Below are positions 1 to 6,400 of a stretch of DNA of 10,903 nt, piece after piece (the first letter of the stretch is position 1; every line of letters begins with the position of its first letter). Source of the stretch: Actinomycetota bacterium. Its GTDB lineage: Bacteria; Actinomycetota; Thermoleophilia; Gaiellales; Gaiellaceae. The notes below the pieces were generated by a model. The model saw only the letters and a program-made list of their open reading frames with translations. It did no database searches and was not told where the DNA came from. The stretch spans positions 1 to 10,903 of the forward strand of contig JACCRW010000069.1 in assembly GCA_013813345.1 (NCBI GenBank), in the 5' to 3' direction. A program made the position numbers and the translations under genes.

Positions 1-2225
1 GGCCGCCGGCGCGGGATCAGGAGCGCGCGCGAGGCGTTCTCGCGGAAGCGGGCACCGAAGAGCGCGGTCTGCCCCACCTCCTGGACGACGATCTCCTCGA
101 GCTCGTCCGGCGCGAGCAGCAGGTCGGGTAGCGGCGGCGGAGCATCGGAGTCCGCAAGATGCAGCGCGATTCCGTCGTCCGACCAGATCGACTGCGCCTC
201 GATCCCGAGCGAGTCGCGCAGCCGCGCGGTCAGCGCCATCCCCCAGGGCGCATGCACGCGGCCGCCGAAGGGGGTGAGGATGCAGACGCGCCAGTCGCCG
301 ATCTCGTCGCGGAAGCGCTCCACGACGATCGTGCGATCCGAAGGGACAGCGCCGGTCGCGGCCTCCTGCTCGCGGAGGTAGGTGAGCAGGTTCTTCGCCG
401 CGCGCGGATCGAGGAAGAAGTCGTCCTGGAGGCGCTTGTCGGCCTTCGCGTCGGAGAGCACAACGAGCTCACGACTGGCGGCGCCGATCTTCTCGCCGAG
501 CTCGTACGGCCGGCCGACGCCCTCGCCCTTCCAGAACGGGATCGCGCCGGGAGCGCCCGGCGCCGGTGAGACGAGCACCCGGTCGCGCGTGATCTCCTCG
601 ATCCGCCAGGTCGAGGCGCCGAGCATGAAGGTCTGACCCTGGCGCGCTTCGTAGACCATCTCCTCGTCGAGCTCGCCGACCCGGCCGCCCCCGCCGACGA
701 GGTGGACGCCGAAGAGGCCGCGATCCGGGATCGTGCCCGCGTTCGTGATCGCGAGCCGCTGCGCTCCGGTGCGGCCGCGGATCACCCCGGCGGTGCGGTC
801 CCAGACGATTCGCGGACGCAGCTCCGCGAACTCATCCGATGGATAGCGCCCGGCGAGCATGTCGAGCACGTTCTCGAGCTGCGCGCGCGACAGGTCGGAG
901 AACGGATACGCCCCGCGCACGAGCGTGTGGAGGTCGTCTATCGCAATCTCGGCGTCAGCCGAGATTGCGACCACCTGCTGCGCGAGCACATCCAAGGGAT
1001 TCCTTGGGATCGCCGTCTCCTCGATCGCGCCCTCGCGCATCGCGCGAGCGACAACCGCGCACTCGAGCAGGTCGGCGCGGAACTTCGGAAAGATCCGGCC
1101 CTTCGACACCGAGCCGAGCTCGTGCCCCGCGCGCCCGACGCGCTGGAGCCCGCGCGCGACCGACTTCGGGCTCTCGACCTGGATCACGAGGTCGACGGCG
1201 CCCATGTCGATCCCGAGCTCGAGGCTCGAGGTCGCGACGAGGCAGGGAATCTGGCCTGCCTTCAAGAGCTCCTCGATCTCGACTCGCTGCTCGCGCGCAA
1301 GCGAGCCGTGGTGGGCTCGCGCGATGTCTTCCTCCGCGAGCTCGTTCAGCCGCAGAGCGAGCCGCTCGGCGAGGCGGCGGTTGTTGACGAAGACGATCGT
1401 GGAGCGATGCTCGCGGACGAGCTCGAGCAAAGCTGGGTAGATCGAGGGCCAGATCGAGGCTGTCCCGCCCTCGGTGCTCACGGCGAGGTGGCTCCCGTCA
1501 GCCTCGGGCGGGTTCTCGTAGGCGCGGCCGCCCGGCTCGCGCATGTCCTCCACGGGCACGACGATCTGAAGGTCGAGCTCCTTGCGGGTCCCTGCATCGA
1601 CGATCCGGATCGGGCGATCGCCGGAGACGAAGCGGCCGATCTCCTCGATCGGACGCTGGGTGGCCGACAAGCCGATGCGTTGCACCGGCTTGGCCACGAG
1701 AGCATCCAGGCGTTCGAGGCTCAGGGCGAGATGCGCGCCCCGCTTCGTCCCGGCGACGGCATGGACCTCGTCCACGATCACGGTCTCGATCGTGCGCAGC
1801 AGCTCGCGCGCCTGCGAGGTGAGGAGGAGGAAGAGCGACTCGGGGGTCGTGATCAGGATGTCCGGCGCGCTCCGCAGCATCGCCTGGCGCTCCTTCTGCG
1901 GCGTGTCCCCGGTGCGGACGCCGACACGAAGCTCGGAGCGAAGCCCGGCGAGTGGGCCGCGTAGGTTCCGCTCGACGTCGTAGTTGAGCGCCTTCAGCGG
2001 CGAGATGTAGAGGAGGCGGAGGCCCGCACTCGGGCTCTGGTCGAGCCGGTCGATCCCGTAGAGGAACGCCGCGAGCGTCTTGCCCGAGCCCGTCGGGGCC
2101 TGGATCAGGACGTGCTCGCCGCTCGCGATCGCCGGCCAGCCGGACGACTGCGCAGGCGTCGGCCCCGCGAACGCCTGCTCGAACCAGGCCCGCGTCTTCG
2201 GAGAGAAGGGAGCGAGCGGATCCAT
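1..2225 (-). CDS. lhr: Lhr-family ATP-dependent helicase, N-terminal part (cut by window edge)
   Basis: Superfamily 2 DNA helicase of the Lhr family, which couples ATP hydrolysis to 3'-5' translocation on single-stranded DNA and is linked to DNA repair in actinobacteria. My translation from the ATG at 2225 is open for 741 codons and runs off the window. RecA domain 1 shows the Walker A motif APTGSGKT (residues 43-50), TTPESL (126-131), the DEVH box (152-155) and SAT (187-189). RecA domain 2 shows HHGSL (305-309), ATSSLELGID (331-340) and QRVGRAGH (361-368). The following winged-helix and Lhr-specific region includes a FWKGEG...RPYELG segment. Full-length Lhr is about 1500 residues and its autonomous core about 850, so roughly half is visible. 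The start is favoured by a TACCCT box seven bases upstream, which suggests a leaderless transcript. The family call is firm; the C-terminal architecture cannot be seen. Confidence 0.93.
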   Translation of the reverse strand, partial: MDPLAPFSPKTRAWFEQAFAGPTPAQSSGWPAIASGEHVLIQAPTGSGKTLAAFLYGIDRLDQSPSAGLRLLYISPLKALNYDVERNLRGPLAGLRSELRVGVRTGDTPQKERQAMLRSAPDILITTPESLFLLLTSQARELLRTIETVIVDEVHAVAGTKRGAHLALSLERLDALVAKPVQRIGLSATQRPIEEIGRFVSGDRPIRIVDAGTRKELDLQIVVPVEDMREPGGRAYENPPEADGSHLAVSTEGGTASIWPSIYPALLELVREHRSTIVFVNNRRLAERLALRLNELAEEDIARAHHGSLAREQRVEIEELLKAGQIPCLVATSSLELGIDMGAVDLVIQVESPKSVARGLQRVGRAGHELGSVSKGRIFPKFRADLLECAVVARAMREGAIEETAIPRNPLDVLAQQVVAISADAEIAIDDLHTLVRGAYPFSDLSRAQLENVLDMLAGRYPSDEFAELRPRIVWDRTAGVIRGRTGAQRLAITNAGTIPDRGLFGVHLVGGGGRVGELDEEMVYEARQGQTFMLGASTWRIEEITRDRVLVSPAPGAPGAIPFWKGEGVGRPYELGEKIGAASRELVVLSDAKADKRLQDDFFLDPRAAKNLLTYLREQEAATGAVPSDRTIVVERFRDEIGDWRVCILTPFGGRVHAPWGMALTARLRDSLGIEAQSIWSDDGIALHLADSDAPPPLPDLLLAPDELEEIVVQEVGQTALFGARFRENASRALLIPRRR

Positions 2226-2238
2226 CCCTCTCAGGGTA
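2226..2238 (-). promoter_or_regulatory. Probable leaderless promoter -10 box of the Lhr helicase
   Basis: Reading the minus strand, TACCCT (2238-2233) is followed by seven bases and then the ATG at 2225. A TANNNT hexamer at this distance puts the transcript start at or next to the start codon, a common leaderless layout in actinobacteria. No convincing -35 box is seen. GAGAGGG between the box and the ATG could instead be read as a weak Shine-Dalgarno sequence. Confidence 0.45.
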
Positions 2239-2261
2239 ACCCGAGCGGGGTGGGGAGCCGG

Positions 2262-2423
2262 TCAGGCGAGCAGATAGACCGCCAGGGCGATCCCGCCGAT
2301 CGCGAGGAAGAGCGCCAGAATCGCGAGCGCCACGCCAGAGATCGCAAGTGCCGGCGTCCGTGCCGAACGTCCGCGCTCGGCCTCCGCGGCGAGCTCCTTC
2401 GGCTTCTCGGTTGGATCGCCCAT
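2262..2423 (-). CDS. Small single-span membrane protein, 53 residues, unknown function
   Basis: Unrecognised small protein. From the ATG at 2423 the frame gives 53 residues. Residues 1-24 are charged and mixed (starting MGDPTEKPKELAAEAERGRS). They are followed by an almost unbroken hydrophobic segment from about 25 to 53, rich in Ala, Leu and Ile, that would make one transmembrane helix ending at the C-terminus, so the charged part would probably face the cytoplasm. The stop lies 36 bases before the helicase start on the same strand, so the two could be co-transcribed, although the helicase seems to have its own promoter. Upstream, TACGAC sits six bases before the ATG, a near-match to the leaderless -10 arrangement. 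Clean Ala/Leu-rich membrane composition in only this frame supports a real gene. Function is unknown. Confidence 0.6.
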   Translation of the reverse strand: MGDPTEKPKELAAEAERGRSARTPALAISGVALAILALFLAIGGIALAVYLLA

Positions 2424-2429
2424 TGCCCC

Positions 2430-2435
2430 GTCGTA
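2430..2435 (-). promoter_or_regulatory. Possible leaderless -10 box of the small membrane protein
   Basis: On the minus strand TACGAC lies exactly six bases before the ATG at 2423. It differs from TANNNT in the last base. The spacing resembles the boxes before the helicase (7 bases) and the HhH-GPD gene (6 bases). Weak on its own. Confidence 0.3.
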
Positions 2436-2480
2436 CCCGCAGAGCCCACGTCCACACCTGCCCCTACCCCGCCGCTCACC

Positions 2481-2509
2481 TTGACCGAGAATCGTGCGCT
2501 TTGTAGCGT
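2481..2509 (+). promoter_or_regulatory. Candidate sigma-70-type promoter of the borosin operon
   Basis: TTGACC at 2481-2486 is separated by 17 bases from TAGCGT at 2504-2509. The -35 box matches TTGACA in five of six positions, and TAGNNT is a usual actinobacterial -10 form. Transcription would begin near 2516, giving a leader of about 28 bases that includes the Shine-Dalgarno sequence at 2530. No AfsR/SARP-like 11-base heptads were seen around it. Confidence 0.5.
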
Positions 2510-2529
2510 GGCCTCAACCGGCGAGCGGC

Positions 2530-2536
2530 AAGGAGG
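2530..2536 (+). promoter_or_regulatory. Strong Shine-Dalgarno site that fixes the precursor start
   Basis: AAGGAGG ends seven bases before the GTG at 2544. It decides the start: the frame stays open far upstream, antisense to the helicase, but the protein-like sequence begins only here. Confidence 0.75.
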
Positions 2537-2543
2537 CGGCACC

Positions 2544-2744
2544 GTGGCGAAGATCAAGGACTTTCTGGAGCAGCTAGACGCTGGGACCTACACCGACGAG
2601 GAGCTCCGCGAGCGCGGCGATCGTTTCGGGCTCGACGGAGATCAGCTCGATGACGTCGTCTCGCACGATCTCAACAAGATCAAGAACGCGATCAAGCGCG
2701 AGTCCGGCAATCCGAAGGGTCAGCTGCTCAAAGTCGTGATGTGA
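2544..2744 (+). CDS. Candidate split-borosin precursor peptide (66 residues)
   Basis: Short protein starting at GTG 2544 behind a near-perfect AAGGAGG. It appears to have four amphipathic helices (about residues 2-11, 16-29, 31-40 and 41-53), with the pattern FLEQL...GLDGDQLDDVVSHD. It then has a flexible SGNPKG linker (54-59) and a hydrophobic tail QLLKVVM (60-66). Split-borosin precursors are known to pair a small helical recognition domain, often misannotated as a LigA-like dioxygenase subunit, with a short C-terminal core that a separate methyltransferase N-methylates. Shape, size and hydrophobic tail fit that plan, and the next gene is a borosin-type methyltransferase translated with a 4-base overlap (GTGA). 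I infer that residues 54-66 hold the core and that L61, L62, V64 and V65 are likely targets. Sequence alone does not prove modification. The alternative is an unrelated small partner protein. Confidence 0.72.
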   Translation: MAKIKDFLEQLDAGTYTDEELRERGDRFGLDGDQLDDVVSHDLNKIKNAIKRESGNPKGQLLKVVM

Positions 2745-2764
2745 GCCAAAGTCGTGAAGCGAGC
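2729..2764 (+). repeat. 18-base tandem duplication across the precursor/methyltransferase junction
   Basis: Two adjacent 18-base units, 2729-2746 (CAAAGTCGTGATGTGAGC) and 2747-2764 (CAAAGTCGTGAAGCGAGC), agree at 16 of 18 positions. Copy 1 contains both the precursor stop TGA (2742-2744) and the methyltransferase GTG start (2741-2743). In copy 2 the same places read CGA and GCG. The unit is six codons long, so it stays in frame: the precursor frame reads KVVM-stop and then, after the stop, AKVVK. Confidence 0.85.
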
Positions 2765-3490
2765 ACAGGCGGCGGCTCGCTCACCGTCATCGGCACCGGA
2801 ATCCGCCCGCAACAGCTGACACCCGAGTCGCGGCACGCACTCCTGGAGGCCGACGACCTCCTCTACCTCGCGGCCGAGCCGGGAGGCGGGTCGTGGCTCG
2901 AGCGCCTCCACCCGAATGCGCGCTCCCTGGAGGGCTGCTACGTCGCCGGTGAGGAGCGGCGGAGCGCCTACGAGGCGATGGTCGAGGCGATCCTCGAGCC
3001 CGTGCGGCGCGGACGCCGCGTCTGCGCCGCCTTCTACGGCCATCCCGGCGTCTTCGTGACGCCGTCGCACGAGGCCGTTCGACGGGCGCACGCGGACGGA
3101 TTCCCCGCCCGGATGCTCCCGGCCGTGTCCGCGGAGGACTGCCTGTACGCGGATCTCGGAATCGACCCCGGCCGCAGCGGCCGGCAGAGCTACGAGGCGA
3201 CGGAGTTCCTGGAGCACCCGCGACCCGTCGACGGGCGGGCCTACCTGATCCTCTGGCAGATCAGTGTCATCGGGGAGCGCCGGGCCGTGTCGAGCCCGCG
3301 GTACGCGGGGCTCGCGGAGCTGGCCGAGGCGCTGCTCGCGCACTATCCGCCGGAGCACGAGGTCGTGGTCTACGAGGCCTCGCCGTACCCGCTCGTCGAC
3401 GCAATCGTCGAACGACTCCCGCTCGTCGCGCTCGCGGAGGAGCAGGTCACGCCGATGGCGACGCTCGTCATCCCCCCGCGAGAGCGGTGA
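2741..3490 (+). CDS. Borosin-type peptide backbone alpha-N-methyltransferase (split form)
   Basis: SAM-dependent enzyme of the tetrapyrrole-methylase fold, closest in pattern to the borosin N-methyltransferase domain of fungal OphMA. Evidence includes GSLTVIGTGI (residues 12-21, SAM-binding loop), FYGHPGVFVTPSH (98-110), RMLPAVSAEDCLYADLGIDP (124-143), YEATEFL (151-157), RPVDGRAYLILWQ (161-173) and a terminal VIPPRER. The borosin active-site trio, Y66, R72 and Y76 in OphMA as I recall, aligns with Y67, R73 and Y77 at identical spacing. The 249 residues stop where the OphMA catalytic domain ends, with no clasp helices and no fused core peptide, so the substrate must be separate. The obvious candidate is the overlapping upstream 66-residue protein. 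The GTG at 2741 is the only start before the conserved N-terminus and has no Shine-Dalgarno sequence, implying translational coupling. A corrin or diphthine methylase is less likely: no pathway genes are nearby. Confidence 0.88.
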   Translation: MSQSREASTGGGSLTVIGTGIRPQQLTPESRHALLEADDLLYLAAEPGGGSWLERLHPNARSLEGCYVAGEERRSAYEAMVEAILEPVRRGRRVCAAFYGHPGVFVTPSHEAVRRAHADGFPARMLPAVSAEDCLYADLGIDPGRSGRQSYEATEFLEHPRPVDGRAYLILWQISVIGERRAVSSPRYAGLAELAEALLAHYPPEHEVVVYEASPYPLVDAIVERLPLVALAEEQVTPMATLVIPPRER

Positions 3491-6400
3491 CGGCCAGCCG
3501 GCGCGCGGCGACGACGTTCCCCTTCGCCTCGTAGAGCGCGACCGCCTCGAGTGCCGCGGCGGCTGCCTCGTTCTCGCGCCCGGCGAGCCGGAGCACGTCC
3601 GCGAGCCGCGAGAGGGCGTCGCCGTGGAGGTTGAGGTAGTCGGTGCCGGCAGCCTTCGAGACGGCCTCGCGCGCCAACCGCTCCGCCTCGCCGAAGTCGC
3701 CGGCGCGCGCCCTGATCGAGGCTCGCGCCGCACGCCAGGCGACGTGCGAGGTGACGTCGGCCTCCGACGACGCCAGCTCGCTCAGCGACGTGTAGGCGAA
3801 TGCCTCCTCGTCCTGCTCCTGCGCGGCGAGCGCCTCCGCGAGATAGGCTGCGACAGTCGAGAGGTTGCCCTTTTCGCCGATCGCCTCGAGCGTCGCGAGC
3901 CCGGCCCGGAGCTCGCGCTCGGCGGCGGCAGGGTTGCCGGCGAGGAGCTCGACCGCACCCGAGTACGTGCGGCTGCCGCCGTGGAGGACCATCAGACCGC
4001 TCTCCTCCAGGATTGCGTGGCTCTGGGCTGCAAGCTCGCGAGCGTCGTCGAAGCGGCCTTGCATGGCGACGAGATAGGCCAGGATCGAGGAGAGCACCGC
4101 CTCGAGCGCGCGGTCGCCGCCTCCCTGCTCCTTGAGGCTCTGGCAGCGATCGACCGCCGCGACGGCCGGAGTCGGACCGACGAGCGCCGCCCGGCCGAGC
4201 GCGGTCAGGAGGAAGAGCACGCGCCGGCGGTCGCCGGAGCGCTCGGCGTAGACCAGGGCCTCGTTGAGCGCCGATTCCATGGCCGCGATCCGGCACTCGA
4301 CGAAGTGCGCGTGCGCACGCAGGTTGGCCGCCTGGGACGAGCCGGGATCGTCGCCGAGACCGGCGAAGACGCCGGCCGCGCGGTCGGCGAGCTTGTGAAA
4401 CTCGCGAACGTCGCCTTCGCCCGTGTAGATGCGCAGGAAGCTGCGCTCGATCAACGCGTGCAGCTCGAGCCGGATGTCGCCGGCAGCCGCCGAGCGACGC
4501 ACGACGTCCTCCAAGAGCTCCCCGGATCGCCCGAGGCGGCCCGTGTCCTTGAGGGCCGCGGCGAGCTCGAGCAGCCGCTCGAGCGCACGGCTCTCGGTCG
4601 ACGCGGGTAGCGCGACGGCGCGCTCGAGCAGGTTGACGGCGGCCGGGCCGTCCCCGTGGGCCAGCGAGCGGCGGCCCGCCTCGCTGAGCCGCGCGGCCGC
4701 CTCCTCGGTCAGCTCGCGATCGGCCCGCCCGAGCTCGCTCCGGTAGCGCGCAGCCTGCTCGAGGTGGTAGCCGACAAGCTCATTCTCCTCCTCACGCTCG
4801 TCGAGCCACCGCGCCAGCCGCTCGTGCAGGTCGCCGCGGAGCTGTTTCGGCAGCGCCTCGTACGCGGCGTCGCGGATCAGCAGGTGGCGGAAGCGGAGCT
4901 CGTCGTCTCCGGCCGGGCGAACGAGCTCCTTGCGGACGAGCGCGCCGAGGGCGTCGGCGATCCGCGCCGGCGACTCCTCGGAGAGGCGCTCGACTGCGCT
5001 GCGGCGGAAGCGCTGGCCCTCGACGGCCGCCCGCTCGAGCACCTGCCGCTCCTCGCGAGGGAGCAGATCGAGCCGGGCGGCGAGCAGCACCTGGATCGAG
5101 GGCGGCACCGGCAGCTCCCGCAGCTCGCCGGACGCCGACCAGCAGCCGTCGTCGATCCGGATCAGGTCTTCCTCGAGCAGCAACGCCACCATCTCCTCGA
5201 CGAAGAGCGGGTTGCCGCCGGCCGCGCGCTCGATCCGCGCCGCCAGATCCGTGTGCAGCTCGCCGCTCCCGAGCAGGTTGCGGGCGAGCCGGGCGGTCTC
5301 GGGCGCCGTGAGCGGCTCGAGGAAGATCGAGGTCGCGTTGTGCTTGCCTCCGCTCCAGGAGCCGCGCTCGTCGAGGAGTTCCGGTCGCGCCGTGCAGACG
5401 ACGAGTAGAGCGGCGTCGCGCACCCAGTCGGCGACGTGCTCGATCAGGTCGAGCAGCGTCGGCTCCGCCCAGTTGACGTCGTCGAAGACGACGACGAGCG
5501 GCTGCTCGCGCGCGAGCGCCTCGAACAGCCGGCGAATCGCCCAGAACGCTTCCTCGGGCGTTCCCCCGGAACCGTCGCGCCCTATGATCGAGGTCACGCG
5601 CTCGGCGACGACCGCGGCGTCCGCACCTCCGACGGCCGCCTCGATCCCGGCGCGCGGGTCGTCCTCGCCGAAGGCTTGCGCCACGATCTCCGCGATCGGC
5701 CGGAACGTGATTCCCTCGCCATAGGAGAGGCAGCTGCCGGTCAGCACCCGGGCGCGCCCGCCGATCTCGGCGATCCCCTCGGAGAGCAGGCGCGACTTGC
5801 CCACCCCCGCAGGGCCGAGGACGGTGAAGAGATGGCACGTGCGGCCCTGAACCGCGCGCGCGAACGCGTCCTGCAAGAGCCGGCTCTCGCGGCCGCGCCC
5901 GACCATCGGCGAGCGCAGGCGCGGTCTCCCGAGGCCGGCCGAGTCGAGCGCCAGCAGCCTGTAGGCCCGCACCGGCTCCGCCTTTCCCTTCAGCACCAGC
6001 GGCTCGAGCGGCTCGGCCCGGACGGCGTCTCGGGCGAGCCTGTGGGTCGACTCGGCGACGAGGATCTCGCCCGGCTCGGCGGCGGCCTCGAGTCTTTGCG
6101 CCACGATCACCGAGTCGCCCGTGACGAACGTCTCGGCACGAGTCGGGTCGCCCGCCACGACCTCGCCCGTGCAGACGCCGATCCGGATCTCGAGCCGAAC
6201 CCCGAACGACTCCTCGAGCTCGTCGTTCAGCACGGCGAGCCGGTCGCGCATCTCGAGCGCGGCCCGCAGCGCCCGCAGCGCGTCGTCCTCGTGCAGCACC
6301 GGCGTGCCGAAGACGGCCATCACCGCGTCGCCGATGAACTTCTCGACGGTACCGCCGTGCCCCTCGAGCGCGGCCCGCATCTCGTCGAAGTAGCGCGACA

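Noticed and set aside
702..1964. Plus-strand open frame of 420 codons
   Set aside because: Antisense to the helicase whose SF2 motifs are intact in the minus-strand frame; no recognisable domain.
1498..2457. Minus-strand open frame of 319 codons
   Set aside because: Wrong frame over the helicase N-terminus and the small membrane protein; composition is Arg/Gly/Pro-rich shadow.
2471..2529. Inverted arms GCCGCTC (2471-2477) and GAGCGGC (2523-2529) flanking the borosin promoter
   Set aside because: Only seven GC-rich bases with a 45-base loop; expected by chance in such DNA.
2231..2557. Minus-strand frame of 108 codons crossing the borosin promoter
   Set aside because: Arg/Ser-rich, covers the precursor start in antisense and competes with the better-supported 53-residue membrane protein.
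2544..2744. Reading the precursor as a LigA-like dioxygenase subunit
   Set aside because: Such names arise from a shared small helical fold; there is no catalytic LigB partner, and a borosin-type methyltransferase is overlapped instead.
2741..3490. Reading the methyltransferase as a cobalamin/sirohaem or diphthine methylase
   Set aside because: It has the same fold superfamily, but the GHPGVFVTPSH and SAEDCLYADLGIDP blocks and the Y-R-Y spacing match borosin enzymes, and no corrin or diphthamide genes are nearby.
2720..3733. Minus-strand open frame opposite the methyltransferase
   Set aside because: Antisense shadow; the plus strand carries a strongly conserved methyltransferase.
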